Shown: positions 1 through 7,774 of the stretch, in pieces
Layout: every line of letters starts with the position of its first letter
Numbering within the stretch: the first letter of the stretch is position 1
DNA from: Paenibacillus radicis (ex Xue et al. 2023)
Lineage (GTDB): Bacteria; Bacillota; Bacilli; Paenibacillales; NBRC-103111
Direction of reading: 5' to 3'
Length of the DNA: 64,000 nt
Assembly (NCBI RefSeq): GCF_024722015.1
Contig: NZ_JANQBD010000013.1
Location: forward strand, 174,694 to 238,693
The notes under the pieces: generated by a model
What the model was told of the DNA's origin: nothing
The model's input: the letters and a program-made list of their open reading frames with translations, nothing else
Database searches by the model: none
Position numbers and translations under genes: made by a program

Positions 1-84
1 ATTAGGCGGTGTTATGGATATTACTTTATATTTCCGCCCTTCATAATGAAAATCGGAATTCTCTTTCAACTTATGAAGCTTCAT
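1..84 (-). CDS. Probable TnsB transposase, N-terminal fragment cut by the window edge
   Basis: Reading leftward from an ATG at 84, 28 codons stay open to the edge of the window (start MKLHKLKENSDFHYEGRKYK). The start overlaps the last 14 bases of tnsA, and a purine-rich GGAAGGGGATGG lies about 8 bases upstream as a ribosome binding site. In Tn7-like elements tnsB follows tnsA and its product cuts and joins the 3' ends together with TnsA. The residues seen are too few to recognise the family, so the call rests on position and overlap. No stop or frameshift is visible in the part present. Confidence 0.55.
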   Translation of the reverse strand, partial: MKLHKLKENSDFHYEGRKYKVISITPPN

Positions 85-832
85 TTTCGGAACCATCCCC
101 TTCCTGAAAGTGAGTGTTTAGTTGGCACATGAGATTACCAACCTTTACAAGCTGGTTTTCACTAAGTGGTTTGGATATGTTATAGGTTAAAGATCCTGAC
201 GCAATAAGATGATATATTGCTGGTAATACGACTCTAAAATCAACGCTTGACGAAAAGCTTCTTGCTAATTCTATGATTGTGCTTTCTTCTAAATAATTCA
301 ATCTATGTAAAATTTGTCCTTTCCATTGACTGTACGTCTTTCTATGTTTGAGAAAACCGTGCAGCAGATTTATATTCGATTGAATCACATCGGGTAAGGT
401 CTTCGGATAAATGACGCTATACCGCCATCTCCTCTCTTCCGAATACTCCATGCATCTTTTGTTACACCGTTCAAAGGTTTTTGTCTGGTCACTCGATAAC
501 TCTTTAATTTGATACAACTGAGGTATATAACCCTGGCGGAAAACAAGAACATCGGGAACATGCTTCCACTCTTTCTTTTGGCCTTCTGGGTCCAATTGAG
601 GCATTGCGACTTCCACTGGTTGTACATAGTAACGAATTACTTCCGTGTCTAACTCAAGAAAATAGTAAAACAATCTCTCTCCCAGTGAATGAAATTCTAC
701 ATCTCGTTTTAACTTCACACTCCGAAATGTTCCAATAATATGAGGATGCTGCCAGCTAATCTTGTTATCCACTCTTAACTTTGGGTAGTAAAGCTGATCT
801 TCTTTAACCCAATCACAGTTTGTCCAATCCAT
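71..832 (-). CDS. tnsA: TnsA-like endonuclease of a Tn7-like transposon
   Basis: The 253-aa protein matches the TnsA family pattern: a glutamate in HSLGER (about residue 52), an aspartate in VPDVLV (about 94) and a Q-x-K in YQIKE (about 110), which correspond to the E-D-QxK catalytic set of this restriction-enzyme-like nuclease. TnsA makes the 5' cuts at transposon ends in partnership with TnsB and TnsC. A longer reading begins at TTG 850, but the ATG at 832 has GGAG eight bases ahead and is preferred. The C-terminal half (about 150 to 240) would be the TnsC-contacting part. It overlaps the next gene to the left by 14 bases, suggesting coupled translation, and is divergent from the XRE regulator at 972. 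Confidence 0.82.
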   Translation of the reverse strand: MDWTNCDWVKEDQLYYPKLRVDNKISWQHPHIIGTFRSVKLKRDVEFHSLGERLFYYFLELDTEVIRYYVQPVEVAMPQLDPEGQKKEWKHVPDVLVFRQGYIPQLYQIKELSSDQTKTFERCNKRCMEYSEERRWRYSVIYPKTLPDVIQSNINLLHGFLKHRKTYSQWKGQILHRLNYLEESTIIELARSFSSSVDFRVVLPAIYHLIASGSLTYNISKPLSENQLVKVGNLMCQLNTHFQEGDGSENEAS

Positions 833-877
833 CTCCTCATCTCCAAACAATAATTCTGTTATTTCTCATAGAATATC

Positions 878-933
878 AACGGATTATTTTAGTGTCAATT
901 ATTTTTTACAATAATCCGTTATTATGCTACAAT
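878..933 (+). promoter_or_regulatory. Divergent promoter with an embedded operator (XRE gene / tnsA)
   Basis: TTTACA (905-910) and TACAAT (928-933) lie 17 bases apart and form a near-consensus sigma-A promoter for the XRE gene. An 11-base perfect inverted repeat, AACGGATTATT (878-888) and AATAATCCGTT (910-920), overlaps this promoter; the right arm fills most of the -35/-10 spacer. That geometry suits repression by the XRE protein itself, and the left arm could also control the leftward tnsA transcript. Confidence 0.65.
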
Positions 934-971
934 AGAAACTACATCTTTGACTGAACGTGGGGGAAAATATG

Positions 972-1391
972 ATGTCAGTAACAGGAGACCGAATTAAAAC
1001 ATTACGGAAGGAAAAAGGGTTGAAACAAAGGGAACTCGGTGATCGTCTGGGGGTTTCACCTCAAGTGATATCGAACTGGGAAAGAAACTACAGCTTTCCG
1101 GATCATAATGATATAGTTCAGTTGGCTCAGATCTTTGGAACGACTGCTGATCATTTGCTTGGGAGAGTAGATAACATTTTTCATGAACAGTTGGATATAT
1201 CAAGGGTATATATGAGCCAGCAAAGTAAAAATGATAAAGGTGTTGTCACAATTGATCTAATAAAGCTTTTCAATTCCGACTTTGGGGTATCCATAAATGG
1301 ATCTACATTATCATTAGCCGAGAAAAGCATGTTAGAATCTCTTACTAATCTTTTCTTTACTCATCTCCGAGCGATAAAAGACGAGCATTAG
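972..1391 (+). CDS. XRE/Cro-CI family transcriptional regulator
   Basis: A 139-aa protein with an N-terminal helix-turn-helix (about residues 5 to 60: IKTLRKEKGLKQRELGDRLG, then SPQVISNWERN) of the SinR/Xre type and a C-terminal region of unknown role. A GTG at 957 is in frame, but the GGGGGA at 959-964 sits eight bases before the ATG at 972, so that start is preferred. It is the only rightward gene among the transposition genes, lies divergent from tnsA and has an operator-like palindrome in its own promoter. A self-regulating repressor of the transposition genes is the simplest inference. Confidence 0.8.
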   Translation: MSVTGDRIKTLRKEKGLKQRELGDRLGVSPQVISNWERNYSFPDHNDIVQLAQIFGTTADHLLGRVDNIFHEQLDISRVYMSQQSKNDKGVVTIDLIKLFNSDFGVSINGSTLSLAEKSMLESLTNLFFTHLRAIKDEH

Positions 1392-1399
1392 AGACAATT

Positions 1400-1723
1400 T
1401 CAATTGTTTTTTTTTAACATAGAATTAGTGGGATTATAGCGTCGTCTCTTAAGCTTCTGAATACTGCGAAAATACCTTTGTAGTTTCGCGTTTGAAACGT
1501 CGTTGATGATGATGATATTTGCAATAATCCACTCATTGTCTGGGACACTGAAAATCAGAATCTTTGAAAGATCGCTCGTATTATACGCTACAAACACCTC
1601 CCACTTGCTTTCCGCTCTTGCCTGTTCGAACCATTTTCTTGAAATTGCCTCCGGGCAAGAATAATAATTAGCTTGAAATTGAATACCTCTTTCCGTAACA
1701 GTGGCCACACCTAATATTTTCAT
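1400..1723 (-). CDS. Stand-alone TnsB/Mu-transposase C-terminal barrel-like protein
   Basis: This 107-aa ORF resembles the small C-terminal beta-barrel that follows the DDE core in TnsB and Mu-type transposases: VTERGIQFQ..YYSC, a downstream WFEQAR and WEVFVAYNTSDLSKI match the usual GIrF..YYSC / W.kAR / v.YdprdmsxIy pattern as I remember it. No DDE catalytic core is attached. The ATG at 1723 has AAAGGTGA eight bases upstream, so it could be translated as a separate protein; GTG 1735 and ATG 1732 are in frame but overlap the ribosome site. It ends in a basic tail (KLKRRRY). It lies between tniQ and tnsA on the same strand. It may be a remnant of a second tnsB or a small accessory or inhibitor protein. 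The match is by eye. Confidence 0.6.
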   Translation of the reverse strand: MKILGVATVTERGIQFQANYYSCPEAISRKWFEQARAESKWEVFVAYNTSDLSKILIFSVPDNEWIIANIIIINDVSNAKLQRYFRSIQKLKRRRYNPTNSMLKKNN

Positions 1724-1844
1724 TACTATCATCACCTTTCAATAGGGTTATAGAATCAGTTTATCCGTATATCTATATTTTATAACTATACGGATATTTT
1801 AATATAAAAAAAACACTTTCTTTATCTTTCTTTATGCACAATCT

Positions 1845-3629
1845 TTAAGAACAATTTTTAAGAACTGAATTTCTTTCATTTCTCATTTCCTCAATTTGTT
1901 TGCATATATAGGGGGCCAACTTTTTCAAAGTAGATCTGCATACTTCCAAGCTCTCGAATAAAGGTACTGAATATACATAGCCTAAATGATTTTCAAAATA
2001 TGCGGTCACTTGCCCCATAATCCTATCCTTTAGAACCTGTACTCGTTGTTCTTGTTGAAGTTTCTTATATTTAGCAACAATGAAAGAACATCCTTTATTC
2101 TGTATCGTTGTAGCACTGCATCCGATCATCTTAGATACTGAGGGCAGTGTTATCTGTTTGTCTTCAAATAGCATTTGTTTACAAGTATTTTGGACGAGAT
2201 GCAGAAACTCATAATCCCTTTTTTGATCTGACATACCAGTTTGCTCATAATAATGTTCGTAAAGGGTTCTAATGACTTGGGAATGGTATCTATACAATAG
2301 ATACTGATCATCATTCTTCCAGTGTTTCCAATGCTGAATCTCAATTATGGATCCACCCCGGCGGATTGCATCACAAAACACATCTAATATCCCCTGCTCT
2401 ATTTCAACTAATGGTGCATCTTCTAAAAAAATACCTCTTGAATAGAAATACGATAATATCCGGCGAATTCGACTCTTTTTCAATCCCATCACTTTTTCCT
2501 TTTCGGGCCAAGTTAGCTTTGTGATTCGTCGATTGGTTAGAATAGAATATCCCTTAATAAAATATGTCCTCTCTACTATTTCTCTGTTTGTATTTATAGC
2601 ATATTCGCATCCACAATCTATACAAACCAAATATTCTTTAAAGAATTGCTCTCCTTTGCCCTTATTTTTTGATGGAGTTTTAATTATTGAATTATCTGAT
2701 CTAAAGCTCTCACACCAGGGGGCTATACATGCTAGTCTTACCGGTTCATTTCTACTAGACATCAGAGAATTAACAAACGAAAGTGGAAGACTCATTGATA
2801 GAAATTCTTCAACCTCAATATCATGTAAAAAAATTGTAGATAGAATGGTTTGAATATGTATCGTTCGTTTCTTGCTTGTTCCGCGGGCAATTTGAATGAA
2901 ATGAATAAGAGATGCTTCTTTGATTTTCCCTCGTACAATCTTCTTTTCAAAGATATGATGCTTGTCATTTAAAACAAAAAGAAGCCTCAAGGCTATCTCA
3001 TTTGAGCTCAGTTCGACACCCTGAGAATCATACAATAATGACAACCAGTTTCTTATGAACCATCTTTGTTTTTGAAGAAGCTTTTCTTCTAGAGCCTCTG
3101 AGTTGGGAATATTTTTACTTAGATCACAGAAACAATGAGGGCATCTTCCCATTTCAGTTATTTCTTTGTATTTTATCTCATGACTACAGTGAAGGCAACT
3201 ATCGAGAAGTTTTCTTCCATGAGACAAGCATATAGTTATATCATGAATTTTCCATATTAACTTTATTTGTTTTTTCTCGGCAAAGCATTCAGGACAATAT
3301 GACAAATGATCACGGATTGAATCATTAAGAAACATGCAGTTAGTTTCACTACTGCTACCTTTGAAGATCCGAATTACATTAGTAAATGAACCTTTCAGTA
3401 GATCCGTTATCGAAATAGCGAATATTTGGTTTAGATGTTTGACATCAATAACATTACTTGGACAGAAATCAAGCCTATGTACGTCTCCAGCATGAAGCCT
3501 ATATTTGTTTTTCTTAAGTAGATTAAATAAATCAAAAAAACTCATCCCATTAGCCTCTGCACATCGGTGTAAAAAACTGTACAGCGACTCATCATAGGAT
3601 ATTTTTATTCTTACTGTCAATGGCTTCAT
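1845..3629 (-). CDS. tniQ: TniQ/TnsD-family target-site selection protein
   Basis: A 594-aa protein with an N-terminal TniQ region (DESLYSFLHRCAEANG, about 13 to 28) and zinc-ligand pairs CPEC, H..C, CLHC and CPHC (about residues 112 to 166), the arrangement of TniQ/TnsD. The rest (about 200 to 594) is helical with helix-turn-helix-like stretches such as LPSVSKMIGCSATTIQNKG, as in full-length TnsD, which reads the attachment site at the end of a conserved gene and recruits TnsC. The length is near that of TnsD rather than the short TniQ of CRISPR-linked elements. The ATG at 3629 is six bases after AGGTGG; the ATG at 3635 abuts the ribosome site. It would select the site beside the methyltransferase gene at 12,024, an inference from the layout. 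Confidence 0.8.
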   Translation of the reverse strand: MKPLTVRIKISYDESLYSFLHRCAEANGMSFFDLFNLLKKNKYRLHAGDVHRLDFCPSNVIDVKHLNQIFAISITDLLKGSFTNVIRIFKGSSSETNCMFLNDSIRDHLSYCPECFAEKKQIKLIWKIHDITICLSHGRKLLDSCLHCSHEIKYKEITEMGRCPHCFCDLSKNIPNSEALEEKLLQKQRWFIRNWLSLLYDSQGVELSSNEIALRLLFVLNDKHHIFEKKIVRGKIKEASLIHFIQIARGTSKKRTIHIQTILSTIFLHDIEVEEFLSMSLPLSFVNSLMSSRNEPVRLACIAPWCESFRSDNSIIKTPSKNKGKGEQFFKEYLVCIDCGCEYAINTNREIVERTYFIKGYSILTNRRITKLTWPEKEKVMGLKKSRIRRILSYFYSRGIFLEDAPLVEIEQGILDVFCDAIRRGGSIIEIQHWKHWKNDDQYLLYRYHSQVIRTLYEHYYEQTGMSDQKRDYEFLHLVQNTCKQMLFEDKQITLPSVSKMIGCSATTIQNKGCSFIVAKYKKLQQEQRVQVLKDRIMGQVTAYFENHLGYVYSVPLFESLEVCRSTLKKLAPYICKQIEEMRNERNSVLKNCS

Positions 3630-3640
3630 ATTCATCCACC

Positions 3641-3690
3641 TAACTCTATGGAATTATAAATATCTATCATTATTGATTTCCATAGAGTTA
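3641..3690. promoter_or_regulatory. 13-base perfect inverted repeat upstream of tniQ
   Basis: TAACTCTATGGAA (3641-3653) and TTCCATAGAGTTA (3678-3690) form a perfect 13-base inverted repeat with a 24-base AT-rich spacer. The left arm touches the tniQ ribosome binding site (AGGTGG, 3636-3641). It could be an operator or, if transcribed, a hairpin that hides the ribosome site. Its sequence differs from the operator at 878-920, so a different binder is likely. The remainder of 3691-3927 shows no gene. Confidence 0.5.
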
Positions 3691-3927
3691 TTAATATATT
3701 CATGAGTATAATCAATTCATATTCAGTAGATGATTATTTATTTGTGCCAAAGAGTGTTGGAAGAAAATAAACCTCAAAGTGCTGTAACCTTCCCATTATT
3801 GTAACTTTGGTGTCGTTGACCGACTCCTATTCGTATTTCCGTCAATAAAGAAATGGCTTTCTTTATCCCAATAGACTTTATGATAGTTTTCATCATTCAC
3901 TATAGCTGAGGTACAGACACTATCTTA

Positions 3928-4629
3928 TTAAATGGTAAGTGTTGCTTCGTTCCTTTTACATAGGATCTCATTATACTGCTTAAGCATTTTTAGGATTTCA
4001 TCACTCTTTTTTAGCCATTCGAAATCGGAAGATTTCATTCGGTGTATTAATGGTTTTATGTTATCCCTTGTAATATCTCCATCAAAGAACATTTCTAATT
4101 TCTCGGTTTTAACCCAATCTATTACTTCATCATCACTCTTAAAATATTTACTAAATTCTCCGACTTCAAAGCATTCATGCAGTGTTTTTGGCATTTGGTC
4201 GAAATAAAGTATGCCACGTTTTTGCATTTTCCTGTTTTGCAACCTCATCATATTTGCTCTTGTTGAAGATAATTCAGCAAATTGATACAACTCTTCTACC
4301 AATTCATCTTTGCGCGGTAAATAGGCATTAATGTTTTTTATGATTTCGTCATAGTCTGCTTTTCTTTTAACAGGTGTCCCTCTAATCCCTTTATGGCAAA
4401 AGGGATTCCCTGGTAAGCATTGTAAGCACATCTTCAATGGCATCCATACAGAAAATATAGTATCGGCATGCAAATCTCCACCTAACCATACGACATCTAA
4501 ATCATTCTTTTTTCGCCACTCATCACCTGCAGGTTTTCCAAGAGCATTAATCCAGTACTTTAAATAATTGACGATAGGGTTGTCGGTATACTCAACACCA
4601 ATAATGTTTTCTAATTTGTCTTCAGACAT
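3928..4629 (-). CDS. Hypothetical 233-aa protein in transposon cargo
   Basis: I do not recognise this protein. It is 233 aa, without signal peptide or membrane segment, with a cysteine-rich patch CLQCLPGNPFCHKG (about 68 to 81) that could bind metal, and an acidic, helical C-terminal half (DDEVIDWVKTEKLEMFFDGD). The start is well supported: AAGGAGGT lies seven bases before the ATG. It is on the same strand as the ATPase-TOPRIM gene to its right but separated by about 400 bases of decayed sequence, so it need not belong to that operon. As island cargo it may have a defence or accessory role, which is only an inference. Confidence 0.6.
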   Translation of the reverse strand: MSEDKLENIIGVEYTDNPIVNYLKYWINALGKPAGDEWRKKNDLDVVWLGGDLHADTIFSVWMPLKMCLQCLPGNPFCHKGIRGTPVKRKADYDEIIKNINAYLPRKDELVEELYQFAELSSTRANMMRLQNRKMQKRGILYFDQMPKTLHECFEVGEFSKYFKSDDEVIDWVKTEKLEMFFDGDITRDNIKPLIHRMKSSDFEWLKKSDEILKMLKQYNEILCKRNEATLTI

Positions 4630-4798
4630 TTAATTGACCTCCTTCATCGAAATCTTCAATGGAAAAGGAAATTCTAGTGTTTCCTCGTTTATGACTAGCC
4701 ACGAAATAGATCGGTTGATTCTGATTCCTGTCTAATACTATACAATAGTCAAATAGTCTTATTCCACAATCCAGTTGGAAATTCCTTCGATGAAAGTA
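4624..4798 (-). pseudogene. Short decayed coding remnant upstream of the 233-aa gene
   Basis: About 58 codons stay open on the minus strand from 4798, directly after a stop codon and with no start codon or ribosome site, and end in a TGA that overlaps the start of the next gene. The reading (DRNQNQPIYFVASHKRGNTR in its middle, SIEDFDEGG near the end) has plausible protein composition, so this looks like the tail of a lost gene. The family is unknown and chance is possible. Confidence 0.3.
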
Positions 4799-4872
4799 TC
4801 ACCTACCAACGCCTAGTTTTTACTGATATAATTCTGACTCGGAAATATCCTCCCGATATATCCTTACCACCC

Positions 4873-4949
4873 ACTCCACATCTGTGGAGTATCCAGTGAG
4901 AACAAGCTACACGATGCTCCCACCACTATGTCCCAAGTAAAAACTTGGG
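4873..4949. repeat. Two tight hairpins in a gene-free stretch, possibly an IS end
   Basis: ACTCCACA-TC-TGTGGAGT (4873-4890) and CCCAAGT-AAAA-ACTTGGG (4932-4949) are two perfect small palindromes between the ATPase gene and the decayed remnant. Read on the minus strand the order recalls the right ends of IS200/IS605-type elements, which carry such hairpins. No TnpA or TnpB frame survives, so the origin is uncertain. The rest of 4630-5035 shows no intact gene. Confidence 0.35.
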
Positions 4950-5035
4950 CCCATTACTTTAACAACGCATTATATGCTTCTCATCTCTTGCTGTTGCGTT
5001 TTCGTTTTCTGCTAAAGGGATTCAACTTCTCACTT

Positions 5036-6289
5036 TTACTGGAATTCGAATTGACTTTCTTCTGATCTCCCTAAAATGTGATTTTTTAATCGCTGTCTAT
5101 TTCCTTCATCATTAAAAAAAATGAACGCAGCTATTGTTTTATGCCAACCTCTTTTATTTCTTACTGCACTTGGCATTCCTAAGAATCTTCCTATTTGATC
5201 AAGATCGATATCATAAAAGCTTTCTAGATCTGGGTCGTGTACTACAAGCTTAATCTCATTTCTAGCCTCTAAGACTTTGAGATAGTGCGTTATTGCTACT
5301 GCATGTTTATATGAGGTGTTTTCTTCAAGAATAGGGATATCTCCATCAATAATAACAATAACTTCTTTCCTTATTTTTAAGAATAATTGTACAAAAAAGG
5401 GAATAAAGGCCTTACCATTAGGGTTAAAAATTTCTAGTGAATTATCAAAATCGTTCTTCAATGATGCCAATGCAGTTATATCAGAGTCACCTTCGACAAT
5501 AATCACTTTCTTATAAAATAAGCACCTATAAAATTCTTCACTTTTTAAATTTTGCTCAATAAAACTATCAAATGCTTGGTGATGATTTAGTAAATTCAAT
5601 TTGTATTGAATTGAAGAATCGACTTGAATATTTGGCTCTTCTACTCTCATATTCTCAATTTTATTCGATGTAATTCTATATAACTCTATCACTTCTTCTT
5701 CTAAAACGTTGAATTTTGAGTGATTATTAAAGAAAATAATATTTTCTAGATCAACTTTTAGAATGTTAAGCAACCGAGAATTATGCGTTGCTACTCTTAC
5801 AACAAAATTACATTCAAGCAAGACACTAAAAAATTCAGCAATCACTTTTAAAAATTCTTCATCCAAGAAATTTTCTGGTTCATCGAAATATATAATTCTT
5901 ACATTATTCAAATTGTAACTAGTGAATATTGACATCATATTATTGAGCTTTTCTTGACCCTTGGACTTCTTTTTGAAAAGGTTTAATTTTCTCATGATAT
6001 CATCACAAAAGGAAATTACCTTAAGGACTCGATCAGATATTTTTTCCTGCTCTGTCTCTCTGCCTGATTGGCCGCGAGAACCCTCGTCTAAGTAGTTATA
6101 CAACATATTTTGAAAATTGACAGAAACCTTATTCATATGTTTTGGAATAATGGGCATGCCATCCTCTGTAATTAGAAATGCACCTTGGTCTTGTTCTTTT
6201 AATGCCTCGTTCAGTGCATAAGTTTTACCAGAGCCATTCATTCCAACTAAGAATCTTATTGGTTTTGAAAAATCATTTATTGGGTTCAT
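5036..6289 (-). CDS. Compact OLD-like ATPase with C-terminal TOPRIM nuclease domain
   Basis: A 417-aa protein in two parts. The N-terminal ABC-type ATPase has a Walker A GMNGSGKT (16-23), a signature-like KSKGQEK (about 108-114), a Walker B IIYFDEPE (132-139) and an H-loop ATHN (167-170). The C-terminal part is a TOPRIM domain with VIIVEGDSD (262-270, metal-binding Glu) and VIVIIDGD (310-317, the DxD). This is the plan of OLD-family nucleases, which include GajA of Gabija and several retron and Abi effectors, but it is shorter than the usual 550 to 700 aa. The ATG overlaps the preceding gene's TGA as ATGA, so the pair is translationally coupled. No UvrD-like helicase lies next to it, so it is not a standard Gabija pair. 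Confidence 0.75.
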   Translation of the reverse strand: MNPINDFSKPIRFLVGMNGSGKTYALNEALKEQDQGAFLITEDGMPIIPKHMNKVSVNFQNMLYNYLDEGSRGQSGRETEQEKISDRVLKVISFCDDIMRKLNLFKKKSKGQEKLNNMMSIFTSYNLNNVRIIYFDEPENFLDEEFLKVIAEFFSVLLECNFVVRVATHNSRLLNILKVDLENIIFFNNHSKFNVLEEEVIELYRITSNKIENMRVEEPNIQVDSSIQYKLNLLNHHQAFDSFIEQNLKSEEFYRCLFYKKVIIVEGDSDITALASLKNDFDNSLEIFNPNGKAFIPFFVQLFLKIRKEVIVIIDGDIPILEENTSYKHAVAITHYLKVLEARNEIKLVVHDPDLESFYDIDLDQIGRFLGMPSAVRNKRGWHKTIAAFIFFNDEGNRQRLKNHILGRSEESQFEFQ

Positions 6290-7635
6290 TTTTTATACTC
6301 CATTTGTATTGCATAGCAGTACTTTTGGTAAAGCAATTTTAAATCGACGGGCTCCTCAAGAGTACCTCCCTGACGAATACTTATTAACTGCCTAACATCA
6401 TCTGCACCAGTATTAAATCTCTCTAATCTAATACTAGTTAGGGCTTCAATTTTTAAGATGAAATCTTTCAAATCCTCTTTATGTTTTGGTTCTAAAAATG
6501 TAAGACTTATATCTATGGCTCTATTAAAGGCTCTCTCTCTAATCAGATTCGCTAATAAATATTCTGGAGATAATTTTTTATCCCAATTCCAATCGGCCTC
6601 TAACTGCATCGAAGACATAGCTTCGCTAATAATTCCCTTCTTATCCTCTGGGATAAAGTTAAAAGGGTCAATTTTATCTTTTATTGATGTAGGTAATTTA
6701 TTGTATTCGGCTTCCCAAAAAACAATTTTGTCTCTGAGAACATCTACTAAATAAGAATTCTCAATGTTACTTTGATCAACCATTTGTAAATCATAAAAAT
6801 AGTAATACTCTTTAAGTATATTTATAACCTCTGACTTAAAACATATGAACCCCTCAATTGTATCACCGTTATAATGACTAGAGTTATGCATTCGAGGCTT
6901 CAAATCTTTCAAGTCAAGCACTTGTATATTTCGATTTTTTCGTTTGCTATTACTTTTATACAATGGAACTTTGATACTTCCTAATACAAAAACCGAACTT
7001 TCCCCTCTATCAATTTTAATGTAGGCATCGGACGATTTATATATATCAGATTTAGTCTTTTTTATATGATCACTGTGAGTTCGATATTCAAATTCAGCTA
7101 CCAACTCAAACTTTGGGTATATATTACTCTTAGGGTCATTGATAAAATTATTAAAGATCTTCTTTAGAATTAATAATTTAAGATCATTATTAGATTTTAA
7201 TACAGGTAGACCTTGCATATTTGAATATTCATCATTACAAAACGCATTTACATAATTAGAATTACTATACTCGTACTCATTAATTTCGTCTGATACGAGT
7301 AGTGGATTTAACTGATATAAATTCCTTGATTTATATTTCCTGTAAGTTATAACATTATGAATGAAAGCACTATTATCCATTGTATTATCGTATTTGGTTG
7401 GCTCTTCCAAATGAAATTCCATGTTATCTTTTAACCAAGTACCATCTATCTCTATAGACTGGTGCTTTAACACTAATTTTAAATAAAAATCTTCTCCCTG
7501 ATCAGCTGTAAAATTACCTTCTTCAATAATTGCTGGTATATAATCATCATCTTCAAAACCTTTAAAGATCGATGTAATTTCTTGAATTACATTCGGAATT
7601 GTATTTGTTCTTTTTAATTGATCTAGATATTTCAT
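6286..7635 (-). CDS. Unknown 449-aa protein coupled to the OLD-like nuclease
   Basis: I recognise no family. The protein is AT-rich in codon use, soluble, tyrosine-, lysine- and asparagine-rich, with a beta-type N-terminal half and a helical C-terminal third (NLIRERAFNRAIDISLTFLE near residue 370). Its stop overlaps the start of the ATPase-TOPRIM gene (ATGA), which argues strongly that the two proteins act together, as sensor and effector or as complex partners. It begins 139 bases downstream of the SEC-C protein gene on the same strand, so all three may share a transcript. A role in phage defence is inferred only from partner and location. Confidence 0.65.
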   Translation of the reverse strand: MKYLDQLKRTNTIPNVIQEITSIFKGFEDDDYIPAIIEEGNFTADQGEDFYLKLVLKHQSIEIDGTWLKDNMEFHLEEPTKYDNTMDNSAFIHNVITYRKYKSRNLYQLNPLLVSDEINEYEYSNSNYVNAFCNDEYSNMQGLPVLKSNNDLKLLILKKIFNNFINDPKSNIYPKFELVAEFEYRTHSDHIKKTKSDIYKSSDAYIKIDRGESSVFVLGSIKVPLYKSNSKRKNRNIQVLDLKDLKPRMHNSSHYNGDTIEGFICFKSEVINILKEYYYFYDLQMVDQSNIENSYLVDVLRDKIVFWEAEYNKLPTSIKDKIDPFNFIPEDKKGIISEAMSSMQLEADWNWDKKLSPEYLLANLIRERAFNRAIDISLTFLEPKHKEDLKDFILKIEALTSIRLERFNTGADDVRQLISIRQGGTLEEPVDLKLLYQKYCYAIQMEYKK

Positions 7636-7774
7636 ACGTTGATCACCGCCTAAAAAATGTTGGGATTTAAGTTTCTATTGTCCAAGCAGATATCGCAACA
7701 CAACTATCCCTCAAGTGACTACCTAGCTAATTTTCAAATGAATATCTTAAGCAAAAAATCTTTGGGTACCAAAT

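Noticed and set aside
5036..7635. Gabija system
   Set aside because: The OLD-like protein fits GajA in motifs, but it is short and its partner shows no UvrD helicase motifs.
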